Assembly (NCBI RefSeq): GCF_024139115.2 | Contig: NC_085141.1 | Span: 170,264,994 to 170,328,993 of the forward strand | DNA length: 64,000 nucleotides | Direction: 5' to 3' | Source of the DNA: Armigeres subalbatus | Lineage: Eukaryota; Arthropoda; Insecta; Diptera; Culicidae | Part shown: positions 1-10,652 of the stretch, piece by piece | How positions within the stretch are numbered: the first letter of the stretch is position 1 | Layout of the letters: every line of letters starts with the position of its first letter | The notes under the pieces: model-generated | Seen by the model: only the letters and a program-made list of their open reading frames with translations | Told to the model about the DNA's origin: nothing | Database searches by the model: none | Translations under genes and position numbers: made by a program

Positions 1-299
1 TCTAGCCGTGAACTCCGAGCGATGCGATGGGCGATCGCATCCATCGCAACCGATACCACTGCATCCAAGCATCATCAAGCACAGAATAAAAACAAAGCCG
101 CCCTCTACTTTCATGCATATTCGCAGACCCACCCACCGGCAGTTCTACCGCTGGCGACTGCATGCTGTGTAGGTAAACACAGCGAACAAACAAACGAAAC
201 GAAAAATGCGCGAGCAAAAAGCACGCCAGTACGCGCTGCTGTCACAAAATGTAATGACTCGCACACGACAGGCACTGCTTCTTTTATTGGCAAACAAAC

Positions 300-660
300 G
301 TTGCATGAAGAAGAAGAAGCATAAAGATGATATTCGAAAAAATTTGCTCGAGGAAGCATACGTAGAAAATTTTGAAACTCTTTTTAAAAATTCTAGAAGC
401 AATTTAATTAAAAGCGGTTATCAGTGCGGGGTCGGAAATATCTTATACTGTGTATGAAGTGCAATATCACTAAATAAAATTTTTAACCGAAATGATGTGA
501 TTATTATACAATATCAGAAATTTCCGACCCCGTACTGCTAACCGTTTTTAATTAAATTGCTCCTAGAATTTTTAAAAAGAGCTTCAAATTTTTTTACGAA
601 TGCTCCTTCGTGCAATTTTTTTCGAATATCATCTTTTCTGTTTCTTCTTCTTCATGCAAC
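300..660. repeat. Foldback/MITE-like palindromic element
   Basis: The sequence from about 300 to 455 reappears as its reverse complement from about 510 to 660. The arms are about 150 bp and roughly 85-90% alike by eye, around a loop of about 50 bp. Both outer ends read GTTGCATGAAGAAGAAGAA inward, and both inner ends carry the same GGGGTCGGAAAT block. No transposase is present and I see no clear TSD. The small open frames here come from the palindrome and are not genes. It is best read as a non-autonomous foldback or MITE. Confidence 0.8.
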
Positions 661-1107
661 ATTAGACTACCAATACACAAAGAAAATCTTGCGGTGGACC
701 CGAAAGCCCGTAACATACCGAATTTTGATGTCCCTGTTAGGAATGCACGGGATTGGTTATATATGAAATTTTTGCTGGCTTTGACAAGAATTGATATTTT
801 CAATAGCTTATCATTAATAATTTTAAGTTTCAATGGAATAGGCAAATTGCTGGAGAGTGTCCGAGTCGATTGATATATAAATCTTAAAATTCCATCGAAT
901 GATAAAGGCGGTAGTAACGTTCGAAATCTTCCCTTCCAGCGTAACGCTCTCGATTTCCAAAAATCTAAATGACACCCAGTATAGTAAAGAAAGACGTAAG
1001 TCCTACGTCAAAACAAACTTGATGGAAATTATTCTTGTCAAATTATGACAGGGAAGTAGCATTTAATAATTTATATTTGCAGGTGAAATATCATCATATC
1101 AAATATA
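661..1107. other. Unassigned intergenic DNA
   Basis: AT-rich sequence with no long open frame that starts at ATG, no recognised repeat and no terminal repeats. I see nothing functional in it. Confidence 0.5.
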
Positions 1108-1238
1108 CTATATTAACAATATGATTCACTCTCACGAAATTTTGGCGACACCACATGTGGCGCCAACTCGCGTCCGAAAGGATCGATACACACGTAAATC
1201 GAACTACCCAAAATATGACGATCGTTTTACACACACTT
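1108..1238 (+). repeat. Direct repeat, copy 1
   Basis: This copy matches 1887-2007 in the same orientation. It contains ATTAACAATATGATTCACTC, CTCACGAAATT, a TGGCGAC..CACATGTGGCGCCA block and TATGACGATCGTT. The match is clear with scattered substitutions and short indels. TGGCGACC in the second copy resembles the start of a tRNA-Arg primer-binding site, so the pair may be LTR-plus-leader remnants of an old LTR element. That reading is tentative. Confidence 0.55.
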
Positions 1239-1501
1239 CAAAATGTCATCATGAAAAAAAATAGGGATGCTTGATGTTTTTTTTTGCAAATTTAATCGAT
1301 TATGTTTAATCGAATGCAAATGAAAAATCAAATGTTGTAGCAGAAGTGTGGTAGGCATATTTTTGTGGAAATGTATAATAATTTTGATATAGCTCGTTGA
1401 ACTGTATCCGGCGGGACCATGCCGGTGCACCTACTCGCCCTCTGTTTCGCACACCATGTTGCTGTTTGCTCATTTGACTGCAACACTTTTATCAAATGTA
1501 C

Positions 1502-1777
1502 TTCTTCTTCTTATTGGCATTACATCCCCACCCTGGGACAGAGCCGCCTCGCAGCTTAGTGTTCATTAAGCACTTCCACAGTTATTAACTGCGAGGTTTC
1601 TAAGCCAAGTTACCATTTTTGCATTCGTATATCATGAGGCTAACACGATGATACTTTTATGCCCAGGGAAGTCGAGACAATTTCCAATCCGAAAATTGTC
1701 TAGACTGGCTCCGGGAATCGAACCCAGCCACCCTCAGCATGGTCTTGCTTTGTAGCCGCGCGTCTTACCGCACGGCT
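1502..1777 (-). mobile_element. tRNA-derived SINE (Feilai-type), minus strand
   Basis: On the minus strand the element begins with a tRNA-like head (TTAGCCGTGCGGTAAGACGC, then B-box GGTTCGATTCC). It continues through a conserved body and ends in an (AAG)n tail, seen here as CTTCTTCTTCTT at 1502. It matches the copies at 15668, 40783 and 48371. The probable TSD AATGTAC lies at 1495-1501 and 1778-1784. The first few bases of the head are missing relative to the longer copies. Transcription would be by Pol III and movement would need a LINE partner in trans (family knowledge). Confidence 0.85.
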
Positions 1778-1886
1778 AATGTACTATTGTCGCGCTAATC
1801 TTTTCCTAGAATGCTGCGGCGGTCTTACACTCACAGGCTCGGAAGCAGGAAGCCGCAGTATTCTATTTTATCTCGAGATGCATAAT

Positions 1887-2007
1887 ATATTAACAATATG
1901 ATTCACTCTCACGAAATTCTGGCGACCCCACATGTGGCGCCACGATACACGATACACGTTATAATTAAACTACCCAACATATGACGATCGTTATACACAC
2001 ACACTTA
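1887..2007 (+). repeat. Direct repeat, copy 2
   Basis: Second copy of the 1108-1238 repeat, about 780 bp downstream. The SINE at 1502 lies between the copies. The motif TGGCGACC followed by CACATGTGGCGCCA is kept. Confidence 0.55.
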
Positions 2008-3129
2008 CGGAGCCGAATTTATTGAATTCAACATTTGGCTAGCAAACATTACCGCTAGGCAATGGTTAAACTCACTGGTATTTTTTAACAGCAAGGAAGT
2101 GACCCTGATCAATTTACTTATGTTTTGTTACACTTTTTGAATTTAAATGTAAATTAACAAAATTCGTAGAGATTTATAGATTTATGATTTATAGATATAT
2201 AGATGCATAAGAGTTTACAAAATGATTGTTTGAGCTCGAAAAACGATGGAATTCCGACATTCAAGACTTAAGGATTTTTGAAAACGTAACGATTTTTATC
2301 ACATTTTCAAGGATGATGTGATCAAAATATTTTACCCACTTGTGAGATGAGCATTAGGGTGATTAGGCTCATCTGATTCTTTACCATGTTCTGAGTTTCC
2401 CCTGAAAATTTGAGCTCATTTGGATTAAAACTGATTTAGCACAAGCTAACCTACATAGCTAAAAGGAATACTCAACAGCTTTCACTCAGTGTAAACCGCA
2501 TCTCAATTAATCGTTCCAATAATTCATGATTAGACAATGTTTTCACCACGTAAAACACTTTTTTGGTAGTTGATTTGCATTATAAATATATTAGGGAGAA
2601 ATATCAATATATTCAAGGGAGATTATATATTGCTGTTACAATTATTTTAACTTGATATTTGAAAACCATCCCTAGAGCGGAATAAAACTTGTAATGTTGA
2701 TTGGGATATCACCGCATGGCTAAGGAAGGCTTTTATATTACTATGGTAGATTATTGTTTAGCATGATCAATCATTTTGAATAATTTTATGACACCAGTTA
2801 AACTTATTCATTCGCATAACAAGTTTCAATTTTGGCAGGTGTTTAGAAAGAATTGGGTATATATGAAAAAAGATATCGAACCAGTGCATAATCTCCATCC
2901 AAGCGTTTCTCAGCTATTTTCAGAGGATTTCATACATTTATCGAGTTTGGCTTCGTTATGCTCTTTGACGCTTGAGCTTCAATAAACAAGTTATTTAGAC
3001 TATAACTTGGTAATAATCGATTCCTCCTTAATTTTTTATATGATGATTGGAAGAAAAAAATCGAGGAAACTCATTTAGTAGTGACGTGGTAAATAATTGA
3101 CTGTTTTACAACTAAAAGGTTCCGTTTAA
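2008..3129. other. Unassigned AT-rich intergenic DNA
   Basis: No gene, RNA gene or structured repeat that I can support. The frame at 2776-2985 has no recognisable domain and sits in sequence of intergenic composition. Confidence 0.45.
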
Positions 3130-4529
3130 TAGCCTATTCAGATTGGGCTATTTATGACTTTGTTAAGTGAGAGGGTATCCAATTATTACGAGGTGTTCAG
3201 ACTGCAGCAAGATAATATATCTTGACGTTTCCATGTTTGCTCATTTGCACGCTAATACAGGGTTGAATTCAAGGAGAGTTTTAAAATTTAATTTGCGAAA
3301 TCAAGCATTTGTGTGGCGACAATCGAACATTTTTTTCTGAACAAAGTTTCTACGAAAAAAAATATGAAAAGGGATTTTCGAAGAATATTTGAAGCTCTCA
3401 TTAAGGATAATGATAATTCATTAGTTGGATGCGCCGTTCTTCGGGGAATCAGACTATTCCTCAATTTATTTTTAAGTATAAAAAGTATTTTGATTCTGTA
3501 CTATGATCGAACGGAGATTTGATAGAAAAATTTAGATACTTTTGGGAATTCTCACAAATAAATAAAAAAAGGACGATTGGACCAATTTTCAAGAAATATT
3601 ATCGAACTAAAATGTATTTCCACCAGTATCTCCATGTATGAAGGGCAACTCAGTAATTTAATTTTTTTCAAAAATGGAAACTGAACCATTGCGTTCTACT
3701 CGACAATCAATGATACAGCTTCTAACAAAATCGAATCGTGTGAATGTGATATAATTTAAACTGGATTTTGGATGAATTAATGCATTACCAATCCATGTTT
3801 TATTTAAGGTTATTCTACTTTATATATACATCCCATTCAAATCGTACAGTTGTCCCACGTGTAAAATGTTGAAATCCAAAGTATATTAAGCCATTCAAGG
3901 AGCAGAATTGAAACAATTTCTGAAATCATGTTTATTCATCAAATATATTCGTTTTACAACCATTCCTACGTTTTAAATTGTCTTCCGCATTGGCCCTTGA
4001 ACTTTGAAAATTTATTCGATTTGTTCTATTAAATCTAGGTTTAAGTTAAATACTTCATGTTAATTCTAGAGAGCATCTGTTTTTTAAACAATTCATGTTG
4101 AATAAGTGGAGAATAAATAATTATCATCATTATTTTTCATCATATAAAATGCTTTTCACAAAACCATCACAATCCGAGTTATTCTTCAGCGCTCAGAAGA
4201 TTTCCGTCTAACATGCATTCGACCCTGCTGCGACAGAAAGAGCATGACTGTCAACTACGAAACGAAATGAAAACAGAGAGAATTTTCTCTCTGGCAAAGA
4301 GAGCGTGACGCTTGTCAGTCTTGTTTTGTTGAATTTCTCCCTGCATCCCAGTTAGAACGAAAGCTCTCTCGTAATAATTGTTCGTAATAAATTCTTCATG
4401 ACTCTTTTTAGCGGGTATCTTTTGACAGCGCAAAATGTATGGAATATTACGTAAATAATGACATCATAAAGCGTATTTACCCTGAAACGCCAATTATTAT
4501 GTCATTTATGGCGTAATCTGAATAGGCTA
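3130..4529. mobile_element. Non-autonomous Harbinger-like TIR element
   Basis: The two ends carry an inverted repeat, TAGCCTATTCAGATT, which extends more loosely to about 29 bases including a shared ATGAC. The flanks are TAA at 3127-3129 and TAA at 4530-4532, the 3 bp TWA duplication typical of PIF/Harbinger. The 1.4 kb interior is AT-rich and encodes no transposase that I can see, so it would depend on an enzyme supplied in trans. The TIR match is direct. The superfamily rests on the TSD alone. Confidence 0.6.
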
Positions 4530-4532
4530 TAA

Positions 4533-4868
4533 GGGAGAAAAAAAAGTTGTTTGGGACCCTCGGCAGATTTTTTTCAAATAGTCACGAAATGAACGCCTAA
4601 AGGGTCAAACACAATGGACACGTTTGCGTGCGTTTTGACAGTTTTCCCATGTGTTTGGCCCATAAGAGCTATATTTTCACGTAGTGAAGGTATTAGCGAT
4701 GCTCTTTTTTTTTGTCACACACCACGTTGAATTATCTTGATTTTATAAAATCAATGATGATTTCTTTTCAAATTAACTCGCATGCATAATCCCATTTTTG
4801 AGAATTCCCAAATTGTTATCAATTTGTGAATATGATTTGACAGAGAAAAACGTACTTTTGTGAACAAA
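4533..4868. other. Unassigned spacer before the BEL element
   Basis: AT-rich spacer with no gene or repeat that I recognise. It ends at the CTGCC target site of the BEL insertion. Confidence 0.4.
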
Positions 4869-4873
4869 CTGCC

Positions 4874-5373
4874 TGTGACGTCTCGGACAGTGCGCACCTA
4901 CCACCTCAACACCTTGCTGCGACTAACGTCGATACAACTGACGTACAGATCTATTGCTTTAACGAATGATGTTTGCATCTACTGGAGAGAGAGCAGCGAT
5001 GAAAGCCAGAAAAAAGTGCAAATTCATCAACACGTGAACTGTTAGCTGCGAAATTGCGATAAATCAACTTAATATTAGAATATTATTACCACTCTTAGAT
5101 AATACGTTAATCAATTGTGCCACCGAACAAGTTAATAACCGCTGGTTTCCAACCTAATACCTGGTGCATGAATTGATTGTTCCACAATTTTCTATCCTAC
5201 GAAGTGATTCTTAATGTTTAAAAGGCTGAATCTAAGTTAGCAGGAGGCTTGATACAACCGAGTTGTGGTAGAAGAAATAGGAGGCACTAAACGAAATTTT
5301 AACTATCCGCTAACTCCCTGTGGTGGTTCAATATTTCGGAAGACATCCCCTCACGTTGGCAAGGCCATCCATA
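4874..5373 (+). repeat. 5' LTR of the BEL/Pao element
   Basis: The 500 bp LTR starts TGTGACGTCTCGG and ends GGCCATCCATA. It is identical to the 3' LTR except for one missing C (AACCTAAT here, AACCCTAAT there). Both boundaries are set by the flanking CTGCC duplication. A TTTAAAAGG TATA-like motif near 5218 could position Pol II initiation around 5245-5250. An alternative start near 5288 is discussed with the primer site. Confidence 0.95.
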
Positions 5374-5388
5374 TTAAAATTTCGTTTA
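5374..5388 (+). promoter_or_regulatory. Candidate self-complementary primer-binding site
   Basis: The 15 bases beginning exactly one base after the LTR, TTAAAATTTCGTTTA, are the perfect reverse complement of 5288-5302 inside the LTR (TAAACGAAATTTTAA). They do not look like the TGG-initial complement of a tRNA 3' CCA end. The pairing puts the 3' end of the LTR-derived RNA segment next to the U5 edge. That is the geometry of self-primed elements such as fission-yeast Tf1. Perfect pairing and position are seen directly. Use as a primer is inference. Confidence 0.55.
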
Positions 5389-5400
5389 CCACGGCGGACG

Positions 5401-8400
5401 ATGTCGGAACCAGGTATGGATGCTGACAACAGAGCTAAATGTACCTCAGGTAAGCGGCAAACATCTCCCAATTCAAAGTCAGGCAATAAAGAACCCCCAA
5501 AAGACCCGTCTAGACAACCTCCAAATAATGACCCAAAAGACGCAGTTGTCGCGAGTTCGACCCCCAATTCGTTAAATCCCCCCAACGCGACGTGTAATTC
5601 CACACCGGTGGCTCGAGGTAATTGTAAGTTGTGCGATAAACCGGACGACGACCAAATGGTGCAGTGTGATACATGTGATGTGTGGCACCATTTCGCGTGT
5701 GTGGGAGTTTCTGAGGATATACAGGGCTGCAGTTGGATCTGCTTGGAATGCGCTACCGCGAAAGCAACCAAGGCAACGAAATCCAGAAGGAAAACATCCA
5801 CACAGAAATTGGCGGTGACGTTACGGAAGAGGACAACTCGAGCAACAGCTACAAAGGGTACGAAAAAAGTGATTCCTACAACGGGGCGGAAGCATGCTGT
5901 TTGTGAAGCGGCGGCGAATTGTGAAGGTGATCCAGTTTCATTGGAGATGACGTTACTGAAGAGGACAACTGGAGCAACAGATGTAATTGATACGAAGAAA
6001 GTTATTCCTGGGCGGAAACATGCTGTTTATGATGCGGCAGCGAACTGCGAAGATGATCCAGTTGCAGCTGTTGGACGGAGCGGAAATTATGCACAGGCAC
6101 CGACAAAAGCAAGCGTGAGAAAGGCCGGTTCAGTGGTATCAGCAGCATCGCGTAAATCATTCAAGGCGCGTTTGGATGTGGAGCTGCAACAGATCGAAGC
6201 TGAAGAGACACTGATGCAAGAAGAGATGCGGCGTAAGCGGGAACTAGCGGAAAAGAAGTTTGCTGTTCTGAAGGAGATGGCCGATTTGGAAGGCAGTGGC
6301 GAATCAGTCGTTGATCAGCAGAATGATCATCACAAGGTGGAACAGTGGTTGAAACATCGTGGTGAGACGAGAGTGAAACAAAAGCGTTCGTCATTCAAGG
6401 AAACCAGCGTGGAAGATGCCGGAAGTGAAGTGGAAACTGAAGATTCAAGCGAAGAAGGAACATTTGGTACCGGGACAAAACGTGAAGAAGAACTTTCATC
6501 CATCGGTGAAACCAATTGTGACGGAAGTGAAGAAGAAGCAAAATCCTATGATGAACGTGCAGGGCGAAGACACCGCAGATCGAAGAGTGAGACAGCCAAA
6601 AGGGTCGAAATTTGTGGAAGTAGACGATCCGTTGCAGACCGGCAACAATCTTTGATAAGCAGCAAAAGGCTATCGAAGCACGAGCTCGCAGCACGTCAGG
6701 TTGTACCTCGTGAGCTGCCCAAGTTCAGCGGTAATCCGGAGGAATGGCCAATGGTCTTATCAACGTATGAAGATACAACGGCTATGTGCGGATACACCGA
6801 AGCGGAGAACATGATTCGTTTGAGAAGCTGTCTGAAGGGAGATGCATTCAACGCTGTTCGAAGTTTCTTAATGCGGCCTGAGACGGTAGGCAGAGCGATC
6901 AGTGCACTGAAACTGCGCTTCGGTAGACCGGAGACGATAATTGAATACCTAAAGGAGAAGATTATCTCGATGCCAACTATCAAGCCAGACGCGATGGACA
7001 AGCTGGTTGACTATGCTCTGGAGGTTCAGAATCTCTGTGCAACGGTAAAAGCTTGCGGTGAAAAGGAGTATATGTGTGATACGACACTCCTAAAGGAATT
7101 AGTCCAGAAGCTGCCACCACAAATAAAGCTGGATTGGGCGCGGTACAAGAGGAACTTGCCAAAGGTAAAGTTGTCCACGTTCAGCCAGTGGATATACAGT
7201 TTGGCGGAAGATGTAAACGTCGTTTTCGAGCCCCAGTGCCGCGGAAGCAAGAACCAGGAGTTTAGAGGAACCCGTAAGGAGAAGTATGTAAACACTCACG
7301 CAGAAGTTCTTCCCAAGGATAGGACTCAGCCTGTATACCCGGCTCAAGGAAGATCAACAGTAGCCGGAGGAAGCGGAGGAAGCAAACCATGTCCCGCGTG
7401 CAAAGAAGATTGCAAATATCTTGGGAAGTGCAAGCGATTTCTGGAGCTGTCGTACGAAGCTAGGTGGGCGACAGTACGTGGATTTAACTATTGTCGCAAG
7501 TGTCTTCGTCAGCATAAAGGTGGCTGCAATTCTGGAGAATGTGGGAAGAACGGCTGTACCTTCAAGCACCACGTGTTGCTCCACAAGGACTTATTAGCAT
7601 CAACACCACCGAACGGTGCAACAATCAATAGGAGTGGCTTTTCGAGGCAGAATGAGGAACGCAACGTTAATACGCACCAAACAGGTACAAGTCCAGGTTC
7701 GCTTCGTTACTTGCCAGTGACTCTGTTTGGAAACGGAGTAAATCTGAAATGTCACGCCTTCCTGGACGACGGATCTGAGCTGACTCTCATCGATCAGCAA
7801 CTGGCCGAAGAATTGAGACTGTCTGGAACCATTCGTCCGCTCTGCCTGAAATGGACGGGTGGTACTCATCGTTACGAATCCGATTCACAGAGTGTCGAAC
7901 TTGAGATAGCCGGAAAAGAAGGGAAGCGGTTGTTGCTGCAGGATGTGAGAACTGTCGAAGAGCTGCAATTACCCTTCCAGTCTTTGGATATGACCCAACT
8001 CACTGAGAAGCATCGATACCTGCAGGGACTCCCTGTGGAATCATACACAAACGTACGTCCACGGATACTGATTGGGTTGAAACATGCTAACGTTATGTTA
8101 GTGCGGAAAAGTCGTGAAGGCAAGATGGGTGATCCGATTGCCGTCAAAACCAATCTCGGCTGGTCGGTATACGGTGGCTGGGCTACGGAAAATTCGTCGA
8201 GCACTAGTCACACCTACCACATTTGTACTTGTAGCGAAGAAAACATAATTCACCTTAACCAGATGGTCAAAGACTACTTCTCGATCGATAACCTGGTAGT
8301 CAAATCCAACCAGCCCGAGCGTCTTTCTAAGGATGATGAGCGGGCAATGTCTCTGTTGGAATCTCGCACGCATTTCAATGGAGAGCGGTACGAAACAGGC

Positions 8401-8562
8401 CTGTTATGGCGCTCTGACAGAATCCGGCTACCGGATAATAAGGCAGTCGCAATACGTCGGTGGAGATGCCTGGAGAAACGCATGGCGAAGGATACGGAGT
8501 TATCGAAAGTTTTGAACGACAAAATCGCGGAATACATCTCTAAAAATACAACCGCGAACTGA
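5401..8562 (+). CDS. BEL/Pao Gag, protease and N-terminal RT region
   Basis: I chose ATG 5401, the first ATG after the LTR. The frame is open further upstream into the LTR but without an ATG. Visible regions by residue: a PHD-type zinc finger at about 75-117 (CKLC, CDTC, HHFAC, CLEC), a Glu/Lys-rich coiled coil at about 257-300, and a DUF1759-like Gag/capsid region from about 435 (LPKFSGNPEEW). A Cys/His-rich nucleic-acid-binding region follows at about 664-729, the aspartic protease box FLDDGSELTLID near 790, and from about 912 the linker into RT (KTNLGWSVYGG). Gag packages RNA in cytoplasmic particles and the protease matures the polyprotein. The frame ends at a TGA just after an A5 run (8542-8546), where the RT should continue. 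RT resumes one frame back, which points to loss of one base. Confidence 0.9.
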   Translation: MSEPGMDADNRAKCTSGKRQTSPNSKSGNKEPPKDPSRQPPNNDPKDAVVASSTPNSLNPPNATCNSTPVARGNCKLCDKPDDDQMVQCDTCDVWHHFACVGVSEDIQGCSWICLECATAKATKATKSRRKTSTQKLAVTLRKRTTRATATKGTKKVIPTTGRKHAVCEAAANCEGDPVSLEMTLLKRTTGATDVIDTKKVIPGRKHAVYDAAANCEDDPVAAVGRSGNYAQAPTKASVRKAGSVVSAASRKSFKARLDVELQQIEAEETLMQEEMRRKRELAEKKFAVLKEMADLEGSGESVVDQQNDHHKVEQWLKHRGETRVKQKRSSFKETSVEDAGSEVETEDSSEEGTFGTGTKREEELSSIGETNCDGSEEEAKSYDERAGRRHRRSKSETAKRVEICGSRRSVADRQQSLISSKRLSKHELAARQVVPRELPKFSGNPEEWPMVLSTYEDTTAMCGYTEAENMIRLRSCLKGDAFNAVRSFLMRPETVGRAISALKLRFGRPETIIEYLKEKIISMPTIKPDAMDKLVDYALEVQNLCATVKACGEKEYMCDTTLLKELVQKLPPQIKLDWARYKRNLPKVKLSTFSQWIYSLAEDVNVVFEPQCRGSKNQEFRGTRKEKYVNTHAEVLPKDRTQPVYPAQGRSTVAGGSGGSKPCPACKEDCKYLGKCKRFLELSYEARWATVRGFNYCRKCLRQHKGGCNSGECGKNGCTFKHHVLLHKDLLASTPPNGATINRSGFSRQNEERNVNTHQTGTSPGSLRYLPVTLFGNGVNLKCHAFLDDGSELTLIDQQLAEELRLSGTIRPLCLKWTGGTHRYESDSQSVELEIAGKEGKRLLLQDVRTVEELQLPFQSLDMTQLTEKHRYLQGLPVESYTNVRPRILIGLKHANVMLVRKSREGKMGDPIAVKTNLGWSVYGGWATENSSSTSHTYHICTCSEENIIHLNQMVKDYFSIDNLVVKSNQPERLSKDDERAMSLLESRTHFNGERYETGLLWRSDRIRLPDNKAVAIRRWRCLEKRMAKDTELSKVLNDKIAEYISKNTTAN

Positions 8563-10652
8563 CACCAGAGGAGCTTTCGGAAAAGCATGAACGAGTGTGG
8601 TATCTACCGATTTTCCCGGTATACAATCCGAATAAACCTGGAAAGGTACGCATCGTGTGGGATGCCGCCGCCACAGCGTACGGAACATCACTGAACTCGG
8701 TACTTCTTACTGGTCCCGATCAGTTGGCGTCTTTAGTTGGTATTCTGTATCAGTTCCGTGAGCATCGAGTCGGCGTGTGTGCCGACATCCGTGAGATGTT
8801 CCACCAGATAGGGATAGTTCCGGAAGATCAACACTGTCAGCGGTTTCTGTGGCGCAGTAGTGAAGAACATGGTGAGCCTAGAACATATGTCATGCAGGTA
8901 ATGACCTTCGGGGCTAGCTGTTCTCCTGCTACAGCCCAGTTTGTGAAGAACAGCAACGCAGACAGATACGTAGACGAATATCCGGAAGCAGTAGCGGTGA
9001 TCAAGAAACGACACTATGTGGACGACATGGTTTTGAGCGTCGAAACGGAGGAAGAAGTCGTCGAGTTGTCCGAATTGGTACGCTATATCCACATGCAGGG
9101 TGGATTTGAAATCCGCAACTGGGTTTCCAACTCAGCGCTGGTGCTATCAAAAATGAATGCGGAGCAGTCAACGGAAAAGGACTTGAGTATAACATCCGAG
9201 CTACAGACTCAGAAAATCCTCGGCATGTGGTGGGATACGCAGGACGATGTATTCAAGTACAAGATCAGCTGGGCGAGATTTGATTCAGCGCTTCTCGATG
9301 GAAGTCGTTGTCCTACCAAACGAGAGATCCTTCGGACACTGATGACCATCTACGATCCTGTAGGACTGATAGACCACTATTTGGTTCTACTGAAAATCCT
9401 GCTTCAGGAGGTGTGGCGTACTGGGGTTGAATGGGATGAGCCTATCCCTGAAATTCTGTTCGAGAGGTGGCGTACGTGGCTTCGTCTTCTCCCAGAATTG
9501 GAGAAACTACGGATACCAAGGTGTTACCGGCAAGTTATACTGGCGATGGAAGAGGCTGTGATAGATATGCACGTGTTCGTTGATGCCAGCGAAAGTGCTA
9601 TGTCGGCCGTTGTGTTTCTGCGATTTTCGAAAGGTGGCCAGCTGGAATGTTCTTTGGTTGCAGCCAAGACTCGAGTAGCACCGATGAAATACACCTCAAT
9701 CCCACGGTTAGAGCTGCAGGCCGCAGTTCTGGGGTGTCGATTGGCTGCCAACGTAACACGAAACCTGACTATGAATATCTCTAAGCGTACATATTGGACA
9801 GACTCCCGAAATGTACTTTGTTGGCTTCATGCCGACCACAAGCGATACAGTGCTTTCGTCGGATCAAGAATCAGTGAAATGTTGGAATCTACGGACATCC
9901 ACGATTGGAGATGGGTTCCAACTCGATCTAATGTCGCTGATGACGGGACCAGATGGCGAGATCGACCAGACCTATCTTCGGAGAGCAGGTGGTTCAAGGG
10001 TCCAGAGTTCCTGATGCAAGCAGCGGAGCAGTGGCCTAAGCAGCCATTAAAGATCTCCACCGAGGAAGAGATGAGACCCAGTGTATTGTTCCACACCAGT
10101 GTTTCTGAACCAGTAATCGATGTCAGCAGGTTTTCGAGTTGGCGACGACTGTTGGTAGTGACCGGATACGTTCATCGCTTCTGCTCGAACATTCGACGAA
10201 GCAGCAAGAAAGATCCTCTGATATTTGGACCGTTATCGCGGGAAGAGCTTCGCAATGCGGAAGCACACCATTATCGGCAAGCGCAACGTGACATATACCA
10301 GGATGAAGTTGCAGTGCTGGTTGCTAAAGAAGCAACGAAAAAAAATCCAAAGGCGAGTCCTCCCTATAAACTGAGCACATTCGCGGACGACTCAGGCGTA
10401 TTGCGGATGAAAGGTAGAACCGGCGTGTGTGCGTATCTCCACAGCGACGCGAAGAATCCTGTTATTCTACCACCCAAGCATCCAGTAACATCGCTACTCT
10501 TAGCATACTATCACGAAAAGTACTTCCACCGCAATTACGAGATCGCAGTCAACGAAGTTCGCCAAAAGTACAGCATTTTTCGCTTGAGACAAACACTTGC
10601 CACCATTCGTAGAAACTGTCAATGGTGCAAAAATCGTGACGCTGTTCCTTAA
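8549..10652 (+). pseudogene. BEL/Pao Pol: RT, RNase H and integrase zinc domain
   Basis: This frame continues Pol in the -1 frame relative to Gag. There is no ATG of its own at the join, so it needs either a frameshift or the missing base. The RT core includes the FPVYNPNKPGKVRIVWDAAA region, a pao-type FGASCSPATAQF box and the catalytic YVDD at 9015-9026. RNase H follows with its acidic residues in VDAS (about 9580), LELQA (about 9710), TDSRN (about 9800) and ADDGTRW (about 9937). The integrase N-terminal HHCC zinc site follows: a histidine pair in YYHEKYFHR (about 10507-10533) and CQWC at 10619-10630. TAA at 10650-10652 interrupts the frame where the integrase core should begin, and Pol-like sequence continues beyond it in the same frame. 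One C-to-T change at a Gln codon would explain this stop. Confidence 0.9.

Noticed and set aside
8541..8562. Canonical -1 ribosomal slippery heptamer at the Gag-Pol join
   Set aside because: The zero-frame heptamer is T AAA AAT. The first codon cannot re-pair fully after slipping, so a one-base deletion in the A run is simpler. Recoding is not excluded.
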